A stretch of 64,000 nt of DNA, taken from Thermogemmatispora sp042408735. Its GTDB lineage: Bacteria; Chloroflexota; Ktedonobacteria; Ktedonobacterales; Ktedonobacteraceae. Positions 53,809 to 61,717 of the stretch are shown piece after piece. Numbering within the stretch: the first letter of the stretch is position 1; every line of letters begins with the position of its first letter. A model generated the notes under the pieces. That model searched no databases. It had not been told where the DNA came from and worked only from the letters and a program-made list of their open reading frames with translations. The position numbers and the translations under genes were made by a program. The stretch spans positions 1-64,000 of the forward strand of contig NZ_JBHOQV010000062.1 in assembly GCF_042408735.1 (NCBI RefSeq), given 5' to 3'.

Positions 53809-55053
53809 ATGAGACGTGTTGTTGTAACCGGTTTAGGGCTGATTACTCCCCTGGGGAACGACGTGGCGTCCTCCTGGGAAGCCCTCTGCCAGGGGAAATC
53901 TGGCATCGCCGAAATCGTCGGCTTCGATACCAGCCCCTTCCGCGTGAAGTTCGGGGGCCAGATCAAGAATTTCGATCCTTCGGCCTATATGGACCGCAAG
54001 GAGATCCGCCGTACTGACCCCTATCAGCATATCGCCATTGCTGCCACCAAGCAGGCCCTCGCTCAGGCCCACCTGGAGATCACCGACGAGATCGCCGACG
54101 ATGTGGGGGTCTACATCGGCAGCGGCATCGGCGGCCTGGTGACGCTCCACGATCAGTTTCGCGTGCTCTTCGAGCGGGGACCGGACCGCATCAGCCCCTT
54201 CTTCATCAATATGATGATTATCGACGGCGCCCCAGGCATCGTCTCAATCATGACGGGCGCACGGGGTCCGAACTGGGCTGCGGTCTCGGCCTGCGCCACC
54301 AGCGCACACACCATCGGAGAAGCCTGGGAGACCATTCGGCGCGGAGATGCCAGGGTGATGATCGCCGGCGGCTCCGAGCGCGGTATCACGCCGATCGCCA
54401 TCGCGGCCTTCGACAATATGCATGCCCTCTCGCGGCGCAACGATGATCCCCAGGGTGCCAGTCGGCCTTTCGACGCGACTCGCGACGGCTTTGTAATGGG
54501 CGAGGGGGCCGCCGTGCTTATTCTGGAGGAGCTGGAGTTTGCGAAGGCCCGCGGGGCTACCATCCTGGCCGAGATGGTTGGCTACGGCGCAACTGGTGAC
54601 GCCTATCATGTAACCGAGCCGGCCCCCGGCGGCGCCGGGCTGGTGCGCGCGATGCAGATCGCTCTGCGCAAGGCCGGCCTGCGGCCCGAAGATGTTGACT
54701 ACATCAATGCTCACGGCACCTCGACGCCTTACAACGATCGCACCGAAACCCAGGCCATCAAGACCTGCTTCGGTGAACATGCCTATCGCCTGGCGATCAG
54801 CTCCACCAAGTCTATGACTGGCCACACCCTTGGGGCCGCCGGCGCCGTCGAGGCGGTCATCAGCATCATGACCCTGCTGACCGGCATCATTCCGCCGACT
54901 ATTAACCTGCAGCATCCCGACCCCGACTGCGATCTGGACTACGTGCCCAATCAGGCGCGCCAGGCCCAGGTCAAGGTGGCGATGTCTAACTCGATGGGCT
55001 TCGGCGGCCATAACGCCTGCCTGCTCTTCAAGCGCTACGAGGAGGGCCAGTAG
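53809..55053 (+). CDS. fabF: 3-oxoacyl-ACP synthase II (FabF)
   Basis: FabF condenses malonyl-ACP with acyl-ACP during fatty-acid elongation. The 414-residue protein has the nucleophilic Cys in VSACATSAHTIGEAW, the first active-site His in INAHGTSTPYNDRTE, the Lys in SSTKSMTGHTLGAAGAVEA, the second His in that same block, and a Gly-rich SNSMGFGGHNACLLF ending. ATG at 53809 follows GAGGAGGTGACG; an earlier in-frame start at 53746 has none. It lies between accC and accB, so malonyl-CoA formation and elongation genes are grouped. Confidence 0.95.
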   Translation: MRRVVVTGLGLITPLGNDVASSWEALCQGKSGIAEIVGFDTSPFRVKFGGQIKNFDPSAYMDRKEIRRTDPYQHIAIAATKQALAQAHLEITDEIADDVGVYIGSGIGGLVTLHDQFRVLFERGPDRISPFFINMMIIDGAPGIVSIMTGARGPNWAAVSACATSAHTIGEAWETIRRGDARVMIAGGSERGITPIAIAAFDNMHALSRRNDDPQGASRPFDATRDGFVMGEGAAVLILEELEFAKARGATILAEMVGYGATGDAYHVTEPAPGGAGLVRAMQIALRKAGLRPEDVDYINAHGTSTPYNDRTETQAIKTCFGEHAYRLAISSTKSMTGHTLGAAGAVEAVISIMTLLTGIIPPTINLQHPDPDCDLDYVPNQARQAQVKVAMSNSMGFGGHNACLLFKRYEEGQ

Positions 55054-55254
55054 AGGGCAGCCTTTCGCCTCTGCTTGCTGCCGGCTTCCCTCCTCCCCAC
55101 CGGCCTGAGCAAACCGGGGCCAGGGAGACTAGCCAGAGGCGTGCTCTGCCCACGCCCGGGGGGCTTCCCTCGCTCGCTCCGGTTTGCCCTATGTCTTTAG
55201 TCCAGGCCAAGAGCCATAGACCCCACGGCTCAACCCAGGCGAGGGCTTGCGGGG

Positions 55255-55525
55255 AAGCTTGCAAGCCCGGCTCTGACCAGCCCAAGCGGCTGAGCCGAAG
55301 GACAGGGCGAGGAAGCCGCTCCGTCGTCGGCAGACTAAAGACCCACTCCGTGATGCTTCCCCAGTCCCGGACCCTGGAAGCTCCGGCTGCAGACAACCTT
55401 CGGGGTGTGGGCGAAACGGGCCGGAGCAGATGGCCGGCCGGCGACTTGGGTGAGGGGAGCGGTCCAGGAGAGTCCGCCTGGGCCCGTTCCCGGCCCCGTA
55501 AGGGGTCCGAAAGGAAGGGATGGAT
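55255..55525 (+). ncRNA. Structured region resembling an IscB-associated omega RNA (HEARO)
   Basis: A GC-rich, highly structured stretch directly upstream of an iscB relic, the place where HEARO/omega RNAs lie. Visible stems are AGCGGCT (55285) with AGCCGCT (55314), GCTCCGGC (55380) with GCCGGAGC (55420) enclosing a TTCG-containing element, GGTCCAGG (55461) with CCTGGGCC (55477), and CGGCCCC-GTAA-GGGGTCCG (55491-55509) closed by GTAA. The 5' boundary and any guide segment cannot be set from sequence alone. The assignment rests on stems plus the neighbour relic; a covariance-model match was not run. Confidence 0.55.
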
Positions 55526-55530
55526 CATGG

Positions 55531-55814
55531 GTGTTTGTGCTGGACAAGAGCAGGATGCGTTCCAAGATGGTGCGCGGATTTCGCACGGGGGATCTGGTGC
55601 GTGCGGCAGTTCCGAAGGGCAACTACACCGGCGTCCAGAGTGGCCCTGTGGCCGTGCCCGCCTCTGAATCCTTCCGGGTGGGACAAGCGGATCGGATGGG
55701 GTTTCGTGGAAGTGTTGTCGCCTGCTTCAGCGGGCAGATGGATACGGGTATGCGAAAGGAAGGCGCGGCGCCTCCTCCCCAGGCGGGAACGCCGGGGCTT
55801 CCGGCGCCGCATGA
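55531..55814 (+). pseudogene. iscB: Internally deleted and frameshifted iscB relic
   Basis: IscB is the RNA-guided nuclease ancestral to Cas9. The relic starts with the family's N-terminal strand (WVFVLDKSRM; possible GTG start 55531) and jumps directly to the C-terminal domain (VRGFRTGDLVRAAVPKG, then TGVQSGPVAVPASESFRVG). The whole RuvC/HNH part, several hundred residues, is missing. At 55688-55697 a tandem copy of CGGAT shifts the frame. Past it, the other frame gives a well preserved IscB C-terminus (DGVSWKCCRLLQRADGYGYA) to a TGA at 55812-55814. Substitutions such as GVQSGPVAVPAS for GVHVGRVAVRAS show decay. The unshifted frame runs on into accB. Confidence 0.8.
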
Positions 55815-55830
55815 TTTGGTGAGAGTAACG

Positions 55831-56355
55831 ATGAGCAACAAAGAAGAAGATCGGAAGACAGCCTGGATCGAGCGCCTGGAGGAACTGGTCCACGCCCTGG
55901 AAGGCAGCTCGGTGGCAGAACTGGAGCTGAGCGAGAACGATCTCGAGATTGTCATTCGCCGCCAGCCCGGCATGGTGCTGGTGAGCGCACCAGCGTTCAC
56001 TGAGACGGTAGTGACAGCTCCGGTCGCTCAGGGGCGCAGCCGCAGCCAGGGAACGGCCAGGCGGCCCGCAGGCCCTGGCAAGGCCCCGGCGGCTAAGAGC
56101 CGCGACGAGGAGCGCACACTTCCCATCGTGGCGCCGCTCTCGGGGGTCTACTACGCAGCTCCCTCGCCAGATGAACCGCCCTTTGTCTCGGTTGGCGACG
56201 TCATCCAGGTCGGCCAGACCGTGGCCTTAATCGAGGCCATGAAGTCCTTTAACGAGGTACCTTCCCCCGTCGCCGGGCGCGTGAGCAAAATCCTGGTCGA
56301 GAACGGGGCCGTCGTCCAAAAAGACGAGGTGCTCATGCGCATTGAGCCGGTCTAG
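55831..56355 (+). CDS. accB: Acetyl-CoA carboxylase biotin carboxyl carrier protein AccB
   Basis: AccB carries biotin that is carboxylated by AccC and then used by the carboxyltransferase to form malonyl-CoA. The 174-residue protein has an N-terminal helical domain (TAWIERLEELVHALEGSS), an Arg/Pro/Ala-rich linker (residues about 60-95) and the biotinyl domain with the biotin lysine in IEAMKSFNEVPSPVAGRV. The motif EAMKS replaces the common EAMKM. ATG at 55831 has GGTGAGAG upstream and lies 16 bases after the iscB relic's stop; the same frame is open far upstream through the relic, so an N-terminally extended product is formally possible. A weak short stem follows the gene. Confidence 0.92.
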   Translation: MSNKEEDRKTAWIERLEELVHALEGSSVAELELSENDLEIVIRRQPGMVLVSAPAFTETVVTAPVAQGRSRSQGTARRPAGPGKAPAAKSRDEERTLPIVAPLSGVYYAAPSPDEPPFVSVGDVIQVGQTVALIEAMKSFNEVPSPVAGRVSKILVENGAVVQKDEVLMRIEPV

Positions 56356-56486
56356 CCGACGCCAACCAGCCTGGCAGGCCAGGGAAAGAACAATCTCCAC
56401 TGCGCACCGGACTTCCAGGCGCCGGCCATCAGGCATCTGGCAAGGGCGAGGGCGAGCGCGGACGACTACCCCTCCATCGAGGTTGG

Positions 56487-56514
56487 CAGACAGACAGACA
56501 GATAAACAGGCAGG
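56487..56514. repeat. CAGA tetranucleotide tract
   Basis: Four CAGA units, one TAAA and two CAGG form a four-base-period run in the 287-base gap between accB and the next gene, which shows no other feature. Confidence 0.85.
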
Positions 56515-56642
56515 GACCCAGGGTAAAGCGGAGGCTTCCGGTATGGCCAGCGAGCCTGCGGGTTCCTGTCTTTTCTTCTCTCCCGAGCATGAGTGGGCAG
56601 TGGCTCGGGAGACGGCCAGACGAGATAAGGAGAACAAGGTCT

Positions 56643-57611
56643 ATGATTGAGCAGCACAACGTCCATCGGCCCCTGCGCTTCGGCGTTCTCTCGCACAATA
56701 CAACCCCCGACTTTGCAGCTCTGCTGGCACAGGCTCAGCGTGCCGAGCAGCTTGGCTACTCAACCTTTTTGCTGCCCGATCACATCGGTGACCAGTTCGC
56801 GACAACACTGGCTCTGGCCAGCATCGCCGCCGCTACCACTCGTCTGCGTGTGGGCAGCTACGTCTTCGCCAACGACTTCCGCCATCCGGTCATGCTGGCG
56901 CGCGAGGTGGCCACCCTCGATGTTCTTTCGGGCGGGCGCTTCGAGCTGGGACTGGGGGCCGGCTGGATGGCCAGCGAGTACCAGCAGTGCGGTATCCCTT
57001 TCGCCTCCCCCGCTGTGCGTATAGAGCGCCTCAGCGAGTCGCTGCAGATCATAAAGGCCCTGCTGGCCGGCGAACGGCTCTCCTTCAGCGGCCAGCACTA
57101 CCGCATCGAGGGCCTGGCCCTGGCTCTGCCACCACAACAGCGCCCCTACCCGCCGATCCTGATAGGTGGCAGCGGAAAACGCCTGCTCTCGCTGGCGGCG
57201 CGCGAGGCGAGCATTGTGGGTTTTTCTCCACGAACCCAGACTATCAGCGTGGCCGGCCACATGAACCAGAGTCTGGACCTGGAGGACGCCCTGGCACCGG
57301 CTCTGGCCGAGAAGGTGCTTTGGGTTCGTCAGGCCGCCGGCCCGCGCTTTGCCTCCCTCGAGCTGAATCTGATCGTCCTCGAAGTCATCCTGACCAGCGA
57401 GCGCCAGCAGGCCCTGGCCGAGGTTGCCAGTCGCTACCATCTTGCTCAGGAGCAGGTCGCCAATACACCTTATTTCCTCATCGGTAGCCCAGAGGAAATC
57501 TGTACCCAACTGCAACACTATCGCCAGCAGTATCACATTTCATATTGGGTGGTCTGGGAAGAATACATGGAGGCGCTCGCTCCCGTCGTGGCCATGCTAA
57601 GCGGCCAGTAA
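56643..57611 (+). CDS. LLM-class F420-dependent oxidoreductase
   Basis: A 322-residue TIM-barrel enzyme of the luciferase-like monooxygenase superfamily. The opening LRFGVLSHNT, AEQLGYSTFLLPDHIGDQ, RLRVGSYVFANDFRHPVMLA and LSGGRFELGLGAGWMASEY match the F420-dependent (mycobacterial-type) subgroup rather than FMN luciferases. PYPPILIGGSGKRLLSLAAR completes the cofactor phosphate site. Coenzyme F420 is made by several Chloroflexota, so its use is likely but not shown. The substrate is unknown. ATAAGGAG lies upstream of the ATG at 56643. It is followed by a permease gene under a separate promoter. Confidence 0.87.
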   Translation: MIEQHNVHRPLRFGVLSHNTTPDFAALLAQAQRAEQLGYSTFLLPDHIGDQFATTLALASIAAATTRLRVGSYVFANDFRHPVMLAREVATLDVLSGGRFELGLGAGWMASEYQQCGIPFASPAVRIERLSESLQIIKALLAGERLSFSGQHYRIEGLALALPPQQRPYPPILIGGSGKRLLSLAAREASIVGFSPRTQTISVAGHMNQSLDLEDALAPALAEKVLWVRQAAGPRFASLELNLIVLEVILTSERQQALAEVASRYHLAQEQVANTPYFLIGSPEEICTQLQHYRQQYHISYWVVWEEYMEALAPVVAMLSGQ

Positions 57612-57692
57612 TTACCAGGACTTATCTCCAGATGAGTCTCTTCCATCTATTCTAGTAGACTCTTATCGATTGTCTCGAGGTATTACAACTAT

Positions 57693-57713
57693 TGCATTTG
57701 TGAGACAAATGCA
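57693..57713. promoter_or_regulatory. 21-bp palindrome overlapping the permease promoter (putative operator)
   Basis: TGCATTTGT-GAG-ACAAATGCA is a perfect inverted repeat with 9-bp arms and a 3-bp centre. It ends exactly where the -35 box begins. A dimeric activator or repressor, for example of GntR, TetR or LacI type, could bind here. Confidence 0.6.
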
Positions 57714-57742
57714 TTGACATGTATGGAAGTATCTGCTATGGT
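57714..57742 (+). promoter_or_regulatory. Strong promoter of the first APC permease gene
   Basis: Perfect TTGACA (57714-57719), a 17-base spacer and TGC-TATGGT (57737-57742) combine a consensus -35 with an extended -10. Confidence 0.75.
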
Positions 57743-57780
57743 GAAGGCATGTGGGAACTGCAATCAGTCAAGGAGGTTCC

Positions 57781-59289
57781 ATGATCACCAGTAGCCGGTC
57801 ACAGGGGGAAAGACCGCCACATGCCCTAACCTCCGAAGAGTATCCAGGCAAGGTCATGCCAGCCGTACTCACGAGCTGGGACCTGATGACGCTCTATGTT
57901 TTGCTGATTTTCTTTCCGACCAACGTCTCTAACGCCATTGCCGGGGGGGCGGCAGGCATTACCTTTTGGCTAGTCGGTGCGCTCCTCTTTTTTGTGCCCT
58001 GCGCCATTGCCACTGCCCAGTTGAGCATCATCTTTCCGCACGAAGGTTCTTTGTACAACTGGGCCTATCGTATCTTTGGCAGCTACATGAGCTTTTTCAT
58101 GGGCTTCTGCGTCTGGCTGCCAGCGCCCTTGCTCTTGATGGCCACCAGCGACCTGGCGATCAGCTATATCCCGGGTCTCAACAGTAGCTGGCTGACCGCT
58201 CCCTGGCAGCAAGGCCTGGCTCTCTGCGCAGTGATCCTGATCTCGGGCTTCATGGCAACCCAGCCACATCGCGTGGTACAAAACATCACCAATGCCACCT
58301 TTGTCCTTTTAATGATTGCCAGCGGCCTGGTCGTGGCGGCGGGCCTGGTCTGGCTGATGACGGGCCATGCGCCGGCAACCAGCTTCTCGCGGCTCTCAGA
58401 CTGGCTCATTACCTGGGACCCTAAGACGGGCGGTAATTTTGGCCTTTTCGGAGTGATTACCCTGGGATATCTGGGCGTCTATCTGCCGATCACGCTGCAG
58501 GCCGAGACCATTGCCCCCAACTCAGAGACGCGCCGCCATCTGATCCTGCGCCATCTCCTGTGGGGGACGGTCATCGTGGTGCTGGGTTATGTCCTCGTTA
58601 CCTTCTCCGTGCTGGTCGTCGAGGGACCTAAGTCCGCCTACGTGCTCTTCGCCCTCGTGACCACCGTCGATACGGCCCTGGGGAAGTTGGCCGGCAATGT
58701 CGTGGCTGTCTGTATGCTGGGCGTCTTCTGCCTGGTCACGATGATCTACAACCACATCTACGCTCGCTTCCTCATGGTAGCCGGCTTTGACCGGCGCATT
58801 CCGGTGGGCATTGGCCTGCTCAACCGCAATCGTCAGCCGGCGCGCGCCATTGCTATCCAGACCGGAGCTGCCATCTTCATCACAATCCTCTTCTTCATGG
58901 TGATCCCCTATCTGTTTGGCAGCAATCCGGCAGATCTCTCGCTGGAAGTCTACTTTGTCGGTATCGGGGCGGGAACCATCCTGTGGGCTTTTTCCACGAT
59001 CTTCCTGTTCATCCTGATCCTGGGACTGTATATCCGCGATCGCCGCGCTCTGCTGCTGCATCGAATTCTGCCGATGCCTGTCCTGCTGGTGAGCGCGGTC
59101 ATCGGCTTGATTACCGGCATTATCGCCATCGTTGATACGGCTCTCAATTCGTGGATCCCCCTGCTGACCAATCAGCAGTGGAGCCTGATCGTGGCCGGTC
59201 TGACAGCAGCGACGCTGATGATCGGCGCTATCATTAGCATGTTTGCCACTGGCGAGGCAGCCTGGCAAGAGATCGAACAAGGGGCTTAG
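57781..59289 (+). CDS. APC-family amino acid/amine permease
   Basis: A 502-residue membrane transporter with about 12 predicted helices. The helix 1 region has VLTSWDLMTLYVLLIFFPTN followed by small residues (IAGGAAGITFWLVGALLFF), and GSLYNWAYRIFGSYMSFFMG resembles the helix 3 region of APC porters. It is probably a proton or sodium symporter or antiporter for an amino acid or amine; the substrate is unknown. CAAGGAGG lies a few bases before the ATG at 57781. A strong promoter and an adjoining 21-bp palindrome indicate dedicated regulation. A second APC permease and a GS-family ligase lie downstream. Confidence 0.85.
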   Translation: MITSSRSQGERPPHALTSEEYPGKVMPAVLTSWDLMTLYVLLIFFPTNVSNAIAGGAAGITFWLVGALLFFVPCAIATAQLSIIFPHEGSLYNWAYRIFGSYMSFFMGFCVWLPAPLLLMATSDLAISYIPGLNSSWLTAPWQQGLALCAVILISGFMATQPHRVVQNITNATFVLLMIASGLVVAAGLVWLMTGHAPATSFSRLSDWLITWDPKTGGNFGLFGVITLGYLGVYLPITLQAETIAPNSETRRHLILRHLLWGTVIVVLGYVLVTFSVLVVEGPKSAYVLFALVTTVDTALGKLAGNVVAVCMLGVFCLVTMIYNHIYARFLMVAGFDRRIPVGIGLLNRNRQPARAIAIQTGAAIFITILFFMVIPYLFGSNPADLSLEVYFVGIGAGTILWAFSTIFLFILILGLYIRDRRALLLHRILPMPVLLVSAVIGLITGIIAIVDTALNSWIPLLTNQQWSLIVAGLTAATLMIGAIISMFATGEAAWQEIEQGA

Positions 59290-59311
59290 CGTAGCTGGCC
59301 CAGCAAGCGCG

Positions 59312-59738
59312 TTGACAGGGCGTAGCTCTGCTGCTATCGTTGGTAGCAGCGGCAGCCAGGCGGCTCTGTCAGCGCCGCCCGCGGCCCATCTTTCATTCTG
59401 CGGCCGATCGCTTTCGCCCGGTCAGCCTGCCTGTCTGCAGACTTGCCCGCTGACCGGCCAGCATCCAGCGTTCCCTATATGCTCCCTGTTCCTCTGTCTG
59501 CCTGGCCAAAGCAGAAGAGGGGGACAGAGAGAAGAGCGCGGAGGGGAGCTATTTCCTCGAAGAGGAGAGAGCAGCGCTCAGGAGGGTGAGCGCTGAGCGA
59601 GCGCAACGGTGGGACGCCGCTGCTGCAGTGGCGCCCTCATGTAGGAGAGCACCAGACCCAGGCTTAACGTTCTTTCAGCAATCAAGCGCACTGCAGATGA
59701 CCGGTCTTCAACCGCAAGACCTGAACTGGAGGTGATTT
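59312..59738 (+). promoter_or_regulatory. Possible promoter and long hairpin-rich leader of the second permease gene
   Basis: TTGACA (59312-59317) and TATCGT (59335-59340) lie 17 bases apart. The following leader of about 390 bases can form GCTGCTA/TAGCAGC (59330-59350), CCGGTCAG/CTGACCGG (59418-59457) and CAGCGCTCA/TGAGCGCTG (59572-59595). No known riboswitch class was recognised, and no gene was seen in the gap. Confidence 0.4.
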
Positions 59739-61379
59739 ATGGCATCTCAGGAAGAATTGGTGGGGCAGACGGCGCCTGGCGCAGCACTTCCCGAGGGAGA
59801 TATCGCTCTGGAGCAGCGCCAGGACCTTGACAAGCTGCACATCAATGCCATCGGTATGCCCAGCGTCATGTATTACTGCTTTGCTGGGGCGGCGCCGATC
59901 GCGGCCATGTTCTTTAACGTCCCCAACATGGCGGCCCAGGCCGGCGCCAGCGTGCCGCTGGTCTTCCTGCTCTCGGCGATCGGGCTGTTGCTCTTCGGGG
60001 TCTCGATCGTCTATTTCTCGCGTCGCCTGACCTCGGCGGGTGGCTTCTATACCTGGGTACGGCATGGCCTGGGGACTGGCACAGCTTTCCAGGCGGGCTG
60101 GCTCATGCTCTTCGGATACGCTATTTTCGAAGCTTCCTCTCAAGCGGCCTTTGGTGGTCTGGCTGACATCAATATTTCCACGTACCTTGGTTTCCAGATG
60201 CCGCTGGGCTGGGTGACCTATGCCCTGATTGGCTGCGTCCTGGTCTTTCTCCTCTCCTTCTTCGACATCAAGTGGTCGACCTGGTGGCTGGCCCCCTTCC
60301 TGGTGCTCGAGATCGGTAGCCTGGTACTGCTCGATCTGATGATTACTATTCGGGGCGGGGTTGCCGGTCACGACCTGCTCCATACCTTTACGCCAGCCGG
60401 CGCCGACCTCAAAGGGGTGGCTCCGGGCGGCGTCCTGGGCATCGGCGTCGCTATGGCCCTGGGTATCTGGTCCTGGATCGGCTTCGAGGCCGGCGCCGTC
60501 TATGGCGAGGAATCGCGTAACCCGCGCCGTGCCGTGCCGATGGCTATCTTCTCGGTCATTCTGATCATGGCCCTGCTTTACATCTGGACCACCTACAGCG
60601 CTGTCATCGGCCTTGGCTGGCAGCACGCCGGCGATACCCTGGGCAACATCAGCATTGCTCCCACGCCTTACTATAATCTAGCCGATCACTTTGTCGGTGG
60701 CTGGCTCAAGGTCCTGATGATCATCGCCGTCACCACGAGCAGCTTTGCAGCCTGTCTGGCTTTCCACAATGGCATGGTGCGCTACTTCTACGCGATGGGT
60801 CGCGAGGGCATCCTGCCGCGCCTTTTTGGACGCACGCATCCGCGCTGGAAGAGTCCTTACTATGCCATCATCGCCCAAAGCCTCTTCACGCTCCTGGTCA
60901 TTATCTTCCTGGCCTTCATCATCCAGAAGAACAATCCCGACGGGAGTGTGAGCTATGCTCTGGGCATCGCCGATGGCAAGGTCTACACTCAGACCAGCGG
61001 CATCACCAGCTATGCCTGGCTGGCGACGATCGGTACGATCAGCTTCCTGGTGGTCTATATTCTGGTGAACCTCTCGCTGCCGGCCTTCGCGCTGCGCTTT
61101 GATCGCCAGAACTTTAATCCGCTCTTCCACCTGGTGGCGCCAATCGTGAGCTGCCTCTTCTTGCTCATTCCTCTGATCTCGTTTATCATGCCGCCGCTGC
61201 CGGTGATCGGCGACTTCTTCACCGGCCTGGGCTTCTTCCCAACGCCGTTCCCGCTGAACATCCTGCCACTCTTCGTTATCGGCTGGGTGATCATCGGACT
61301 GCTCTACGCCTTCTATCTGGCACGGCGCCATCCTGAACGCTACGAATTTCTGGGCCGCATTTTGCGCGCCGACGTGTAG
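59739..61379 (+). CDS. APC-family amino acid permease
   Basis: A 546-residue membrane protein with about 12-14 helices. DLDKLHINAIGMPSVMYYCF leads into helix 1, and AGGFYTWVRHGLGTGTAFQAG is the helix 3 region common to APC permeases. WSWIGFEAGAVYGEESRNPR matches the conserved GFE(A/S) element of helix 6 that lines the substrate site. The helix 8 region has FAACLAFHNGMVRYFYAMGREG. The substrate is not predictable. GGAGGTGATTT precedes the ATG. The gene ends ahead of a very strong terminator. Together with the other permease and the GS-family enzyme it suggests amine or amino-acid use. Confidence 0.88.
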   Translation: MASQEELVGQTAPGAALPEGDIALEQRQDLDKLHINAIGMPSVMYYCFAGAAPIAAMFFNVPNMAAQAGASVPLVFLLSAIGLLLFGVSIVYFSRRLTSAGGFYTWVRHGLGTGTAFQAGWLMLFGYAIFEASSQAAFGGLADINISTYLGFQMPLGWVTYALIGCVLVFLLSFFDIKWSTWWLAPFLVLEIGSLVLLDLMITIRGGVAGHDLLHTFTPAGADLKGVAPGGVLGIGVAMALGIWSWIGFEAGAVYGEESRNPRRAVPMAIFSVILIMALLYIWTTYSAVIGLGWQHAGDTLGNISIAPTPYYNLADHFVGGWLKVLMIIAVTTSSFAACLAFHNGMVRYFYAMGREGILPRLFGRTHPRWKSPYYAIIAQSLFTLLVIIFLAFIIQKNNPDGSVSYALGIADGKVYTQTSGITSYAWLATIGTISFLVVYILVNLSLPAFALRFDRQNFNPLFHLVAPIVSCLFLLIPLISFIMPPLPVIGDFFTGLGFFPTPFPLNILPLFVIGWVIIGLLYAFYLARRHPERYEFLGRILRADV

Positions 61380-61456
61380 CCCAGGACGGGTACGCTGCCT
61401 GTCCCCGGCCTGGCGGTGAGCGATCCCGGGCGCGCGTTTCAGGCAGTCAGACGGAC

Positions 61457-61528
61457 GGAGAGGGAGATCGGCGCCTGCCTGGTAGCGAAGACCAGATGGC
61501 CGATCTCCCTCTCCCTTTTTATTTTTTT
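61457..61528 (+). terminator. Strong intrinsic terminator after the second permease gene
   Basis: GGAGAGGGAGATCGGC (61457-61472) pairs perfectly over 16 bp with GCCGATCTCCCTCTCC (61499-61514). CTTTTTATTTTTTTATT follows. A 5-bp stem CTGGT/ACCAG can form within the loop. Confidence 0.9.
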
Positions 61529-61717
61529 ATTGTATGGACCGATAGCTGGCGGGGGCCAGGGCATCAAGAGAGAGTGGGAGTGGAAGTGGGGGGACACAGC
61601 CCGCACGGCTAGCCAACTGTTCCCGAGCGCCTTCCTCGCCCGTCTCTGGGCAGGAAGGGCGTTCTCCCCTGCCTGCCTGCCCGGTCTGATCCAGACGGGT
61701 TGGCCGCGCGCGGCGCC

